DNA of 64,000 nucleotides, from assembly GCA_964591275.1 (NCBI GenBank), contig CAZQAE010000005.1:51161-115160 (forward strand), written 5' to 3'. Shown piece by piece: positions 8,312-17,946 of this stretch. The stretch comes from G963674685 sp964591275 (lineage in GTDB: Bacteria > Lernaellota > Lernaellaia > JACKCT01). Within the stretch, counting starts at the first letter, position 1. Each line of letters begins with the position of its first letter. The translations under genes and the position numbers were made by a program. Below the pieces are notes generated by a model. The model was given only the letters and a program-made list of their open reading frames with translations. It was not told the DNA's origin and did not search any database.

Positions 8312-9566
8312 ATCGTAATACTTTCACCGGATCGATTTTCGATGCAATGACAGCCGGGATATAAGTCGCCAGCAGCGCCATACCCAACGCCGCCCCGGTT
8401 ATCAAAGCGAAATTCTGCCATTCCAGCTTCATGGGAAGCGTATCAATGAGATACACCGAAGGATCGATGCTCACAAGCTTCAAGTGAATCTGCGCCAGGC
8501 ATAGCCCTGACCCCAACACCAATCCAATGGTCGAACCCACGCAGCCGATAAAAATCCCCTCCACCATGAAAATTCGACGGATCGCTTGGCCGCTGGCGCC
8601 CATGCTCCTGAGGATAGCGATGCTTTTCTTTTTATCCATAACCATAAGATACAGGGTGGAAAAAATATTCAGCGAGGCCACGAAGATGATGATGCACAAA
8701 ATCAGAAACATGACCAGTTTTTCCAGCTTGATGGCGGCAAATAAGGGACCGTGCATTTTCGTCCAATCGCTGACCTTGTAAGGCCAACCAAGGTCCAGGG
8801 ACATTTGGGCCGACGCCTCAGGCGCCGTCATCAGGTCGTGCATGGTCACTTCAATGCCTGTAACGCTGTCGCCCACGCCCAGGAAGCTCTGCGCCTCTTT
8901 TTTCGGAATAAAAGCGAATTTCGCGTCAAATTCAGTCAGGTTCATCTTAAATATTCCTGATACGAAAAAGCGCCTCATCTTCGGCGCATAACCCATCGGC
9001 GTCACTTCGCCGAAAGGCGTCACCACATTGACGACGTCCCCTATATAAACGTGCAGGATTTCAAAAGCCAACTCGGAACCCAGAATGATGCCGGGCAGTT
9101 GCTCTTCCAGGTCCGTCTCGTCGATAGTCGTCTTGTGCATCTGGCCCAGGCTGTCGAGGGAGCCTTCGACCATGTTGTCATCCAGAGTTGATACACGCCC
9201 GAAGCTGCCGGGTTCAACGCCACGCAGCACCACGCCGCCAACGTCCTTGCCGAAGGTGACCATCACTTCCGTGTAAAGAAAAGGCGCCGCGGCCTTGACG
9301 CCTTCGTAGGATTCTATCTTTTCAACAAGTTCCTCATATTTATCGATCTGCGAGGTGAAAGACAGGATGATGATGTGGGAGTACGCTTCCATGGTCTTTT
9401 CCTGCAAAAAATCCTGGAAACCCGTGATGACGCTGATGACGACAATGAGCGTCGCCACACCGACAGCGACGCCGACAGTGGAAATCAGCGTGATGATCGA
9501 AAGCAGAATTTGTTTGCGCCTGGGACGCAAAAAGCGCATTCCGACAAAGCGCTCGAAAACTCCCAC
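8304..9566 (-). CDS. lolC: Lipoprotein-releasing system permease LolC/LolE
   Basis: A 420-residue permease of the LolC/E family with four predicted membrane helices: one near residues 20-45, then a large periplasmic domain (about 46-270), then three C-terminal helices. The N-terminal FERFVGMRFLRPRR and the FtsX-like block from about 275 (KLEKLVMFLILCIIIFVASLN and the following IAILRSMGAS) are typical. Only one permease gene is present, so the complex is probably the LolF-type (two copies of one subunit) and not a LolC/LolE heterodimer; this is inferred from gene content here only. The start is GTG, with AGGAGA 9 bp upstream. It follows lysS with a 13 bp gap. Confidence 0.92.
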   Translation of the reverse strand: MGVFERFVGMRFLRPRRKQILLSIITLISTVGVAVGVATLIVVISVITGFQDFLQEKTMEAYSHIIILSFTSQIDKYEELVEKIESYEGVKAAAPFLYTEVMVTFGKDVGGVVLRGVEPGSFGRVSTLDDNMVEGSLDSLGQMHKTTIDETDLEEQLPGIILGSELAFEILHVYIGDVVNVVTPFGEVTPMGYAPKMRRFFVSGIFKMNLTEFDAKFAFIPKKEAQSFLGVGDSVTGIEVTMHDLMTAPEASAQMSLDLGWPYKVSDWTKMHGPLFAAIKLEKLVMFLILCIIIFVASLNIFSTLYLMVMDKKKSIAILRSMGASGQAIRRIFMVEGIFIGCVGSTIGLVLGSGLCLAQIHLKLVSIDPSVYLIDTLPMKLEWQNFALITGAALGMALLATYIPAVIASKIDPVKVLRYE

Positions 9567-9579
9567 GTTCAGTAGTCTC

Positions 9580-11070
9580 CTATGTTTCCTGGCGCAAGTG
9601 GGGAAAAAGGATGACGTCGCGGATTGAAGCCTGATCCATAAGAAGCATGACCAGTCGGTCGATTCCTATCCCGCAACCCGCCGCCGGCGGCATCCCGTAT
9701 TCGAGTGCGCGAATATAGTCGGCGTCGAAAGGTTGCGCTTCGTGATCTCCGGCCGCTTTGGCCTCCATCTGTTTTTCGAAACGTTCTCGCTGGTCATCCG
9801 GATCGTTCAGCTCGGAAAAAGCGTTGGCAATCTCACGACCGCATACGATGAGTTCCCAGCGGTCCGTCACTTCTTCGTCTTCTTCTTTCTTTCTTGCCAG
9901 CGGCGAATTCTCCGTCGGATGATGATAAATATAGGTCGGTTGGATCAGTTGTTTTTCCGTCGTTTCTTCATAGATTTCCGTCAGTAACTTACCCCAACCC
10001 CAAATCGGCTCAGTTTTAATGGCCAGTTCTTTTGCGAACGCCTGCAATGTCGGGACATCCCGCAATTGCTCCGCTTTCAATCCCGGATTGAATTTCAGGA
10101 CAGCCTCTTCCATCGTCATGCGTGCAAAAGGTTTTTCATAATCAATTACGGCATCGCCATAAGGGATAGACAACTTTCCATGAAGTGTTTTCGCCAGATC
10201 CCTAATCAACTTTTCCACCATTACCATGTGGTCGGTGTATGTCGCGTAGGCTTGGTAGAACTCAAGCATCGTGAACTCAGGATTATGGCGAACGCTCATG
10301 CCTTCGTTTCTGAAACTCCTGTTGATCTCGAACACACGGTCGAAGCCGCCGACCAGAAGGCGCTTTAAGTATAACTCGGGCGCAACGCGCAGAAAAAGAG
10401 GCATTTCCAACGTGTTGTGATAGGTTTCGAAGGGCCTGGCCAGCGCACCGCCTGGGATAGGATGCATCATGGGAGTTTCCACTTCGGTAAAATCCCGTTC
10501 CATGAAGAACTGCCTGATGCGCCGAATGATGGCGCTGCGAGAAATGAAAACGTTTTTGACATCAGGGTTCATTATCAGATCGACATATCGCTGCCGGTAT
10601 CGTGTCTCGACATCCGTCAGACCATGCCATTTTTCCGGCAAGGGCCGCAGGCTCTTTGTCAACAGACGTGCTTCACGTATGTGGATCGAAAGCTCACCAG
10701 TCCGGGTTTTGACAACTTTTCCGGTCACGCCGACGATATCGCCGATATCCCATTTTTTCTTAATTTCTTTGAGAAGCTCGGGACCGATGATTTTCTTGCT
10801 CGCCACGAGCTGGATGCGCATTGTGGCATCACGCAGATCGGCAAACACCATGTTGCCGAAATCGCGCAACGCAGTCATCCGCCCGGCCAGGCTGAAAGTC
10901 TCGTCGATTTCCAGCAATTCTTCGGCGCTTTTATCGGCGAATCTTTCATGGATTTCGCTGGCCTTGATCGTCGGGACGAAATCGTTGGCATAAGGATTTC
11001 CCCCTTGATCCTTGATCTTTTTGACCTTTTCCCGCCTTTGCTCAATGAGCTTGTTGGTATCATTATCCAA
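9580..11070 (-). CDS. lysS: Class II lysyl-tRNA synthetase
   Basis: A 496-residue class II LysRS that charges tRNA-Lys. The N-terminal OB-fold anticodon-binding domain spans about 55-140 (VGVTGKVVKTRTGELSI). The catalytic core shows motif 2 (FRNEGMSVRHNPEF, about 253-266) and motif 3 (GCGIGIDRLVML, about 465-476). Length is standard. The only workable start at this end appears to be a TTG (11070); the frame remains open further upstream without a better start. It heads the run lysS-lolC-lolD-bamA, a pairing common in deltaproteobacteria. Confidence 0.96.
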   Translation of the reverse strand: MDNDTNKLIEQRREKVKKIKDQGGNPYANDFVPTIKASEIHERFADKSAEELLEIDETFSLAGRMTALRDFGNMVFADLRDATMRIQLVASKKIIGPELLKEIKKKWDIGDIVGVTGKVVKTRTGELSIHIREARLLTKSLRPLPEKWHGLTDVETRYRQRYVDLIMNPDVKNVFISRSAIIRRIRQFFMERDFTEVETPMMHPIPGGALARPFETYHNTLEMPLFLRVAPELYLKRLLVGGFDRVFEINRSFRNEGMSVRHNPEFTMLEFYQAYATYTDHMVMVEKLIRDLAKTLHGKLSIPYGDAVIDYEKPFARMTMEEAVLKFNPGLKAEQLRDVPTLQAFAKELAIKTEPIWGWGKLLTEIYEETTEKQLIQPTYIYHHPTENSPLARKKEEDEEVTDRWELIVCGREIANAFSELNDPDDQRERFEKQMEAKAAGDHEAQPFDADYIRALEYGMPPAAGCGIGIDRLVMLLMDQASIRDVILFPHLRQET

Positions 11071-11155
11071 AGTATCACCGCTTTGTTCAAAGACAATAAT
11101 GGCCGGCGCAAAACTCTCCAGGCGCCAGCCTTGAAAAATCAGCCTTTTTTACGTC

Positions 11156-13108
11156 TTATTGATCTTGTTCGTCAAGGTTGGAATCGGAAATTTCCGGCAA
11201 CTCACCGGAGGGCGTGTCGGAAGCATCCGGTTCTTCCGGCGACTTGCCGGAAGGCGCCTCGGACGAATCCGGCGCATTTGCCGCATCGTCGTCAGGCGTA
11301 TCGAACGGTTCCGGGTCTCCAACCTGCGTCCCGAATAAAGTATCGGACGGTTCCGAAGGCTTTCCAAACAATCCCATCGCCGTTGGAGGATTTTCCAATG
11401 GCACGTCGGAATCCGGTGATTGCACCGGGCCATGACCGCCCTCTTCATCCCAGACAACCACCCGATTGCGCCCTTCTTCTTTGGCGGCATACAGAGCCAT
11501 ATCCGCTGCGTTCATCAATTCCGTTGCCTCCTCGCCATGCTGGGGAAAGGTGGAGACGCCCAATGAAATCGTGATCGGTCGACCCATTTCGGCAACCTTA
11601 TTTTTTTCCAATTCACTCCTGAGTCTCTCGGCCACGAGCTTGGCTTCTTTCACCCCTGTTTCCGGCAACAGGATGATAAATTCTTCGCCGCCATATCGGC
11701 AGGGGACATCAGGCCCCCGAAGCGCCGCCTCCATTTTCCTGGCAAGGAAGATCAGGGCCTTGTCGCCGATGGCGTGCCCGAAAGTATCGTTAACGTCCTT
11801 AAAGTGGTCAATATCGATCATGATTAAGGAAAAAGTCAGTTTGTATCGGTTAGCCCGTCGTATCTCCTCCTGCAAGCGATGCGTGAAAAATCGCCTGATA
11901 TACAATCCGGTCAGTTCATCCTTGATGGCGAGGTTGTATAGCTTGGCACGGTGGATCGCCGCAGCGGCCTGGCTGCCCATGGCTAATATCAGTTTCTGGT
12001 CTTCTTCAGAAAAACCCTCGCTGCCTTCCTTGTTGGTAATATTGATAACGCCTATGGATTCGTCGTTGGCCACCAGAGGAATGCAGAGAATGGAGTCAAC
12101 GTTCGATCCCTTTTTATCATGAAAATTATCCGCGTCTTTCACATTGTTGACAATCAAGGGAGATTGATTTTTAAAAACCGTCCCCGCAACACCTTCTCCA
12201 ATGGCAAAGGTTTTACATTCGATCTCGCCGCTGTTGATTTGTTCTTCCACTAACTTGTCGGGAAGACCCTGTACGACGCTGACCTTGATTCGATACAGGT
12301 TTTCGTCAAACAGCATCAACGAGCCTTTTTGAGCCGAAGTCGTCTTACAGGCTTCGTTGAGAATGAACTTCAACAGTTCTTTCAACTCGGAAATGTGGTT
12401 CATCATCCGGCCCACATCGTACAACATGCGAAGGTTGACCAAGGTCTTGTCCAAGGCGACCTTGTCTTGCCTGTTGATCTCATTGAGCATGGCGGTATGA
12501 ATCGAAGGCGCCGCCTGCGCGGCAAATCGCGGAACATACGAGTTTTCAAGACACTTTTTTACATCCGACACAGACAAGGCCGTAAAACCTATCGGAGTCC
12601 CACTGATCGCCAGGGGAACGAAAATCTCGAGTTCACTCAGGTCCAACTCGAAATCCTCAAATGTTTTTTCAAAGCGAACTGATCCATCCGGCGCCTGCGA
12701 AGTAAAGACTTCTCCTTGGCAAACCAGTTCCCAAAACAGCCCGTTCTTTCGCGGAAACTCCAATCCCTCCACATACTTTTTCGGCAGATTCGTCGCTTCC
12801 GAAAGGCGAAAGACATCGTCCCTGGGCCAAAATAAAAAGGAGGCGGAAGACTCGGATTCCAAGTGTTCTCGCAATAGGGTGTTGAAAATGACAACTTTTT
12901 CTTCCGGCCTGAGGACGCGATCAAGCGCTTTGACGCTGGAGATGATCTCACGGGCATCAAAAAGTTCGGTTTCCAGTTTTTTGATCGTTTCTACAAGAGC
13001 CTGAATTTCCACCGAAACGGCCTGCTGAGTCGAAGCCGCCTGCTTATCCATCAATTGTTTGTCGGTCAACGTATTATACCTTTTTTGTTGTCGAGTACTA
13101 CCATCCAT
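11156..13108 (-). CDS. GAF-GGDEF diguanylate cyclase
   Basis: A 650-residue cytoplasmic signalling protein. It has an N-terminal coiled region, two GAF-type sensory domains (about 65-210 and 235-390) and a GGDEF domain (about 395-560). The active site is GGEEF (473-477), preceded at exactly five residues by the inhibitory-site motif RGPD, so it should make cyclic di-GMP under product inhibition. A Pro/Ser/Asp-rich tail (about 565-650) ends the protein and contains a twice-repeated 14-residue unit. The ATG at 13108 is preferred to an in-frame TTG at 13120; both lack a strong ribosome site. The signal sensed by the GAF domains is unknown. Likely targets in the window are the PilZ protein and the MshEN-like domain of PilB. 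Confidence 0.93.
   Translation of the reverse strand: MDGSTRQQKRYNTLTDKQLMDKQAASTQQAVSVEIQALVETIKKLETELFDAREIISSVKALDRVLRPEEKVVIFNTLLREHLESESSASFLFWPRDDVFRLSEATNLPKKYVEGLEFPRKNGLFWELVCQGEVFTSQAPDGSVRFEKTFEDFELDLSELEIFVPLAISGTPIGFTALSVSDVKKCLENSYVPRFAAQAAPSIHTAMLNEINRQDKVALDKTLVNLRMLYDVGRMMNHISELKELLKFILNEACKTTSAQKGSLMLFDENLYRIKVSVVQGLPDKLVEEQINSGEIECKTFAIGEGVAGTVFKNQSPLIVNNVKDADNFHDKKGSNVDSILCIPLVANDESIGVINITNKEGSEGFSEEDQKLILAMGSQAAAAIHRAKLYNLAIKDELTGLYIRRFFTHRLQEEIRRANRYKLTFSLIMIDIDHFKDVNDTFGHAIGDKALIFLARKMEAALRGPDVPCRYGGEEFIILLPETGVKEAKLVAERLRSELEKNKVAEMGRPITISLGVSTFPQHGEEATELMNAADMALYAAKEEGRNRVVVWDEEGGHGPVQSPDSDVPLENPPTAMGLFGKPSEPSDTLFGTQVGDPEPFDTPDDDAANAPDSSEAPSGKSPEEPDASDTPSGELPEISDSNLDEQDQ
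11192..11275. repeat. Two tandem 42-bp units in the diguanylate cyclase tail
   Basis: Two adjacent units (11192-11233 and 11234-11275) begin TTCCGGC and align without gaps. They encode two related 14-residue acidic units (SGKSPE / SGELPE type) near the C-terminus. They look like an in-frame duplication in a disordered tail. Confidence 0.75.
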
Positions 13109-13297
13109 TTTATTTGGCAAAGCGCCTCGATCAAATGGCGCAAATCTAATTCACACGATACTTTCTGATACAATCACGAGGGTTCAATCCCAATTAGGAA
13201 GTCAGGATAGTGTAAAAACGAAAACGACTCAAGTTAAGGCCACAATAATTGAGAACGCAAGCGCAATGGAATCATTTCGCCATTTACCAAAAGATCA

Positions 13298-14167
13298 TCA
13301 ATGAGATTTTTTCATCATTTCGCTTTTCGCTTTGGCTTTGCCGGCGATTATTCCGGCAGTCCTGGCAACCATATTCACAATGCTGAAAAGCGAATCGCCG
13401 TAACGCCCCTTTTTCAGGTCGCGCAGGGCGCTGGCCGTCAAGTGCGTGTAGGTGTCTCGAATGTACTCAACTTCTGATTCACCGTTTTTAGACAGGGCGT
13501 AAGACGCGAATTTTGCGTGCTTCATGGCTTGCTGCGTCACGCTGAGCATACCGCCGCCGGGAAGGTGCTGCACGGTGGCCGATGGTTCGTAAACAAGGCG
13601 ATAGCCCGCCTGTCGAATGCGCAGGCAAATATCCACATCCTCGCCGGCCGCCTGGAAGTTGGAATCGAATCCGCCGACTTGCTCAATCACTGTTTTTCTA
13701 AAGGCGCAGCATAAGCCCATGAGCATCCAGTCATCCTGGATCGGGATGTCTCCGTGGTCCTGCGGCGTAATACGGGCCCTCCAACGACCGGCCATGTTGT
13801 CGAGTCCGCCCTCAATACCCCGACCTCCCACCGCGGCGACCTCGGAATCCTTAAAGTGTTTGACAAGGTGCTTGACGCAGTCACGACCGGGTATGGCGTC
13901 GGCATCGAAAAACACGACAATCTCATTGTCGGCGTTTTCAACAATGGTATTCCTGGCTTCGGCCAGTCCCCGGTTTCGTTTATGCGTAATGAGGCGGACA
14001 TACGGCGTCTTGGCTTTGGCGCCGCTTCCATCGCTGGAACCGTCATCAACGACGATGATTTCCTCAGGCGGATGTGATTGCCGCATCACTTCGTCAATAA
14101 CGCGCCGGATTGTCGTCAGCGAATTGAATAAAGGGATCCCTGCGGTGATTTTCATTTTCCGAGCCAT
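13298..14167 (-). CDS. Family 2 glycosyltransferase
   Basis: A 289-residue GT-A fold glycosyltransferase. It has the opening beta strand ITAGIPLFN, the nucleotide-sugar site VVDDGSSDGS (39-48) and the DAD metal-binding triad (88-90). EDVDICLRIRQAGYRLVYEP is the acceptor-side ED motif typical of GT2 enzymes of surface polysaccharide synthesis. The ATG at 14167 is preferred; a GTG at 14182 is in frame. No membrane helix is evident apart from a weak hydrophobic C-terminal segment. The donor and acceptor cannot be told. It faces the plus-strand TMTC-like gene across a 228 bp gap and has no tight operon partner. Confidence 0.88.
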   Translation of the reverse strand: MARKMKITAGIPLFNSLTTIRRVIDEVMRQSHPPEEIIVVDDGSSDGSGAKAKTPYVRLITHKRNRGLAEARNTIVENADNEIVVFFDADAIPGRDCVKHLVKHFKDSEVAAVGGRGIEGGLDNMAGRWRARITPQDHGDIPIQDDWMLMGLCCAFRKTVIEQVGGFDSNFQAAGEDVDICLRIRQAGYRLVYEPSATVQHLPGGGMLSVTQQAMKHAKFASYALSKNGESEVEYIRDTYTHLTASALRDLKKGRYGDSLFSIVNMVARTAGIIAGKAKAKSEMMKKSH

Positions 14168-14395
14168 ATCAATTTCGCCCACTTCATCTGTTGAAAAAAG
14201 ATGAATCCCCTGGAACTTGTTTCCTCTTTACCACTCCAATTCACCGTATCAAAAACGTGAGCGACAAACAACAAAATTCACCGGTAAAACCAAAGGCGTT
14301 ACAAACGGTGTTACGCCATCTTTCTAAAAAAAGCGCGGGATTCATTTGCTGGCGTCAGATATCTTTGACTTTTGGCCTGTTCTCACAAATAAACA

Positions 14396-16186
14396 ATGAA
14401 ACTCGATGGAGAGGCTTCGCAGCCGCAAAGGAAAACCGACCGCGTGAAAGGCTTAAACAAAAACACTCAACGGGTAATTTTTTCGCTTGTGGCGTTCGCC
14501 TGTGCATTAGCCACCTGGTCCGGCATCGCTGCAAAGCCGCTATATTATGATGATTGGAGCGTAGTCCTTCATACGCGGCAGCAAAACGCGCAAACCCTAA
14601 ACCTTTCCCAAGTTCTGTTTCGGCATGAGGATTTCGGCGAAAGAACACCGCGCCCCGTCACATCTTTAAGCTATGTTTTCGATCTTCAATACAATCCATG
14701 CAACCTCTTGTTATGTGATGAAAGCAAGCTCGATTCAATTTGTCCGCTGTGCATGCACCTGACGAACCTCATACTGCATGGACTTGGCGTCGCGGCCCTG
14801 TTTTTACTGCTCTCCCAGTTCATCAAGATAAGCCGGGCTTTCCTGGGGGCTCTCCTGTTCGCAACGCATCCCCTTTTGGCGAACACCATCGCCTTCCCCG
14901 GTTTTCGCGAAGACATTATTTCCATGCTTCTGGGAACGCTGGCTCTTGTCGCATTTGTTCAATACTTAAGATCGGATCGTTTCCAATATTCTGTATTGTC
15001 GGGTTTATTATTCCTGGCGGCCCTTTTTTCCAAGGAAAATGTCGTTTTTCTTCCCCTTGTTTTCCTTGTCATAGCTTTCGTGGAAAAAGGGCGTGACTGG
15101 GAACTGCGCCCCATGGCGTACCTGAAAGCCCTGGCTCCAATCATCGCCGTCAGCCTGATGCATATGCTGATTTACTTTTATTATTCAAAAAGCACTGTGC
15201 CCGCCGACTATTTCGGCGACACATATTTTGAGCGCCTACTGACTATCGGTCGACCACTGGGACGAGCCGTCTGGATGCCGCTTGCTCCGGTCGGCCAAAG
15301 GCTTGTTTATGACTATTTCAGTCCATGCCACGATGCGTCCTCGTATCTTGGCCTGGCACTGTTCGCTGCGCTGGCCGCCCTTGGCATTGTGGCGGTGGTA
15401 AAAAGAAGTCCGACCTCCATTGGGTTGATCACCTTCGGCGCAACCTTTATTCCCACGTCAAATATCATCGTCCTCATTTGGCACGTTTTCGCCGAGCGTT
15501 ATCTGTACTTCCCTACTGCCGGTCTGATCTTCGCCCTTTGCATCAGTCTTTCCGGATTCGTTGAAAACCGTGAATTTAGACGGCGATCCGCCATTTTCGT
15601 TGTCATCGCCATTAGCATCGTCGTCGTTTTTTGTTTCGCAACGCAAAAGCGCATCCACGTCCTTGCCGACGATCAGCGAGCCTGGACGGAATCCGTTGAA
15701 CGATCCCCCGGCAATCCCCTGGCGCATAACAGCCTGGCAACGATAAAATGGAAGAACAATAATTTTGATGAGTGCGCCACGCACGCGAGGCGAGCATTGG
15801 ACCTGATGCCTGAATACATCAACGCGGGCGTGAACCTATTGCGCTGCCTGCAATCTCTCGACGATGACGAAGGCGCCCTTCGCGAGATCGACAGGCGACC
15901 GGCTCTGGCGACGCATCCCGATATTGCCAATTTCAAAGCCCTGAGCCTGATCCGCCTGGAACGATACGCCGAAGCGATCCAATTCATCGAAACGGAACTT
16001 CAAAGCCGTCCGGGTGATCAGACTTCAATCCGATTCTATCTGGCGGCGTTAATCAAAAGTGGAAATTGCGTCAAGCTGGTGGAATTTCAAAACCGTTATC
16101 TTGGGAGCGATGATATGGCGGCCAGGGCATTGATCAAATCGTTTTCTCAAGACTTCAAACGCTGCCGGTCTGAATTGGGCCTTTAG
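14396..16186 (+). CDS. TMTC-like multi-pass membrane protein with TPR repeats
   Basis: A 596-residue membrane protein with about ten hydrophobic helices (about 28-415) and a C-terminal TPR region (about 435-590). The first external loop carries YDDWS, the acidic pair typical of GT-C enzymes that use lipid-linked donors, and AERYLYFP lies before the last helices, as in the TMTC/DUF1736 group. I infer a polyprenyl-phosphate-dependent glycosyltransferase or a relative. No good ribosome site precedes the ATG at 14396; a GTG at 14444 with AAGGA upstream is an alternative start that would remove 16 residues. A possible TTGACT box at 14365 fits the later start better. It is the only plus-strand gene in the first 31 kb and is related to the gene at 36784-38286. 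Confidence 0.8.
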   Translation: MKLDGEASQPQRKTDRVKGLNKNTQRVIFSLVAFACALATWSGIAAKPLYYDDWSVVLHTRQQNAQTLNLSQVLFRHEDFGERTPRPVTSLSYVFDLQYNPCNLLLCDESKLDSICPLCMHLTNLILHGLGVAALFLLLSQFIKISRAFLGALLFATHPLLANTIAFPGFREDIISMLLGTLALVAFVQYLRSDRFQYSVLSGLLFLAALFSKENVVFLPLVFLVIAFVEKGRDWELRPMAYLKALAPIIAVSLMHMLIYFYYSKSTVPADYFGDTYFERLLTIGRPLGRAVWMPLAPVGQRLVYDYFSPCHDASSYLGLALFAALAALGIVAVVKRSPTSIGLITFGATFIPTSNIIVLIWHVFAERYLYFPTAGLIFALCISLSGFVENREFRRRSAIFVVIAISIVVVFCFATQKRIHVLADDQRAWTESVERSPGNPLAHNSLATIKWKNNNFDECATHARRALDLMPEYINAGVNLLRCLQSLDDDEGALREIDRRPALATHPDIANFKALSLIRLERYAEAIQFIETELQSRPGDQTSIRFYLAALIKSGNCVKLVEFQNRYLGSDDMAARALIKSFSQDFKRCRSELGL

Positions 16187-16194
16187 CGCACCAT

Positions 16195-17940
16195 TCAGGA
16201 AGTACCATCTGTTTTTCCAACATCGCCGCTTTGACCAGGCGTCTTAAAGTCCACAATGACCAATTGAACATTCCGGACGCCGCGAAACTCGTTCATCTCG
16301 ACGGTGAACGCCACGTCCAAATAATCGCCGACATCTCTGTAACGCCCGGCCATACGCCACCCCATCGCCGTCAGCACTGCGGGGCCGACGGCCAACCTCA
16401 GTTTGAGATGCGCATCTTTTATAAGCGCCTTAAAGATAACTCGAGCTTTTTTCACGGCGAAAATCGGCTTCGGATTCCCAATGCCGAAAGGGGCGATGGA
16501 ATCGATTTGCACCACGGTTTGTTCATCGAGTTCAGCCAGATCGCACCAGGCGTCCACGTCAAACACCTTTACCATCATCTCCGGAGTGATCCGTTTCCTG
16601 CCAAAGGATTCAAAGGCGACCATGAAGGATTCGATTTCGCCTGCGCGGATCGTTATGCCTGCGGCCTGCTGATGTCCGCCGAAACCCTCCAGATGTTTCG
16701 AGCATGACGCCAGAGCTTCATGAAGATCGAAACCCCTGACAGACCTTCCGCTTCCACGTCCGGTGTCGCCATCCAGGCTGATGACAACGGTCGGTCGATG
16801 AAACTCTTCCTGAATCCTTCCGGCGACAATGCCGATAACGCCCGGATTCCAATCACGACCCACCACAACCAAAGTCTTGAGCCTGTCCAGATGAGGATTG
16901 TCCGCCACCATCTTTCGGGCTGTCTGATGAACTTCGGTCTCAATCTGTTTCCGTTTTTCATTGAAGGCCTCAAGATCAGCCGCCAGGGATTTCGCTTTAT
17001 CGAGATCAGTGGTCGTAAATAGCTCAACGGCTGTTTTCCCGGAAGCGATCCTGCCCGCAGCATTGACCCGAGGAGCTAAATTAAAAGCCACGTTCCCATA
17101 GTTCACAGGTCGTTTCGACATCCCGCAAACTTTTTTTAAAGCCGCAATACCCGGACGTTTTTCCTCGGAAAGTAGATCAAGGCCCGTTTTGATAAGCGGA
17201 CGATTCACACCTGTCACAGGCGCGATATCCGCAATGGTCCCAATGGCAACGAGATCGAGAAGTTTTTTGATGTCCATATCGCCGCGCGAAGCCATACCGC
17301 GCTTGACGAACTCGGCGCGTAAGGCCCCAGCCAAAAAAAACGCGATTCCCACGCCCGTCAAATCTTCATCGTGAAAGCTGCACTGCGGCTGATGAGGATT
17401 GACCACTGCGTCGGCCTCCGGAAGGGAAGCGTCGATTTCGTGGTGGTCTGTTATGACCACTTTTACGCCCAATTGCCGCGCGGTCCGGCAGGCTTCATGC
17501 CCGGTGATCCCCAAGTCCACGGTGATAATCAGACGAACGCCCTCTTCCGCCAACTGCTTGACGACTTGTGGATGAAAACCGTATCCGTGGTCCGCCCTGT
17601 CCGGGATGAAATATTGAACGGGATACCCGGCGCCTTTGAAAAACTCGACAAGTGCGCTGGCGGCCGTTACTCCGTCGGCGTCAAAATCGCCATATATGCA
17701 TATGGGTTCACGCGCCTGCACAGCATCGGCGATATGCCCAACGGCTTCTGGGATTCCGGCCATGCCTTCAAATGAAGGCAGTCCGGCCAGTCGGGGATTG
17801 CGAAAGGTCTCGGCCTCGGCGGGATCACAGAGGCCTCTGTTGACCAGCACTATTGCCGCTAGCCTCGACAAGCCCATGCGCTCGCAAAGAAGCCGGACTG
17901 CATTCGCATCCGGCTTTTTGAGTTCCCAGCGCATTGTCAT
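16195..17940 (-). CDS. recJ: Single-stranded-DNA-specific 5'-3' exonuclease RecJ
   Basis: A 581-residue DHH-family nuclease that degrades single-stranded DNA 5' to 3' in recombination and repair. Motifs seen: DFDADG (85-90), VDLG (141-144), DHH (165-167), a GTIADIAP-type motif (234-241) and GGHQ (421-424) in the DHHA1 domain, followed by a C-terminal OB-like domain. Length is normal. It starts 6 bp after secF, so it is part of the tgt-yajC-secD-secF-recJ run found in many deltaproteobacteria. Confidence 0.96.
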   Translation of the reverse strand: MTMRWELKKPDANAVRLLCERMGLSRLAAIVLVNRGLCDPAEAETFRNPRLAGLPSFEGMAGIPEAVGHIADAVQAREPICIYGDFDADGVTAASALVEFFKGAGYPVQYFIPDRADHGYGFHPQVVKQLAEEGVRLIITVDLGITGHEACRTARQLGVKVVITDHHEIDASLPEADAVVNPHQPQCSFHDEDLTGVGIAFFLAGALRAEFVKRGMASRGDMDIKKLLDLVAIGTIADIAPVTGVNRPLIKTGLDLLSEEKRPGIAALKKVCGMSKRPVNYGNVAFNLAPRVNAAGRIASGKTAVELFTTTDLDKAKSLAADLEAFNEKRKQIETEVHQTARKMVADNPHLDRLKTLVVVGRDWNPGVIGIVAGRIQEEFHRPTVVISLDGDTGRGSGRSVRGFDLHEALASCSKHLEGFGGHQQAAGITIRAGEIESFMVAFESFGRKRITPEMMVKVFDVDAWCDLAELDEQTVVQIDSIAPFGIGNPKPIFAVKKARVIFKALIKDAHLKLRLAVGPAVLTAMGWRMAGRYRDVGDYLDVAFTVEMNEFRGVRNVQLVIVDFKTPGQSGDVGKTDGTS

Positions 17941-17946
17941 ATTTAG

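Noticed and set aside
10417..11574. Plus-strand frame of 385 codons opposite lysS and the cyclase tail
   Set aside because: It spans two real genes on the other strand and has no coding character.
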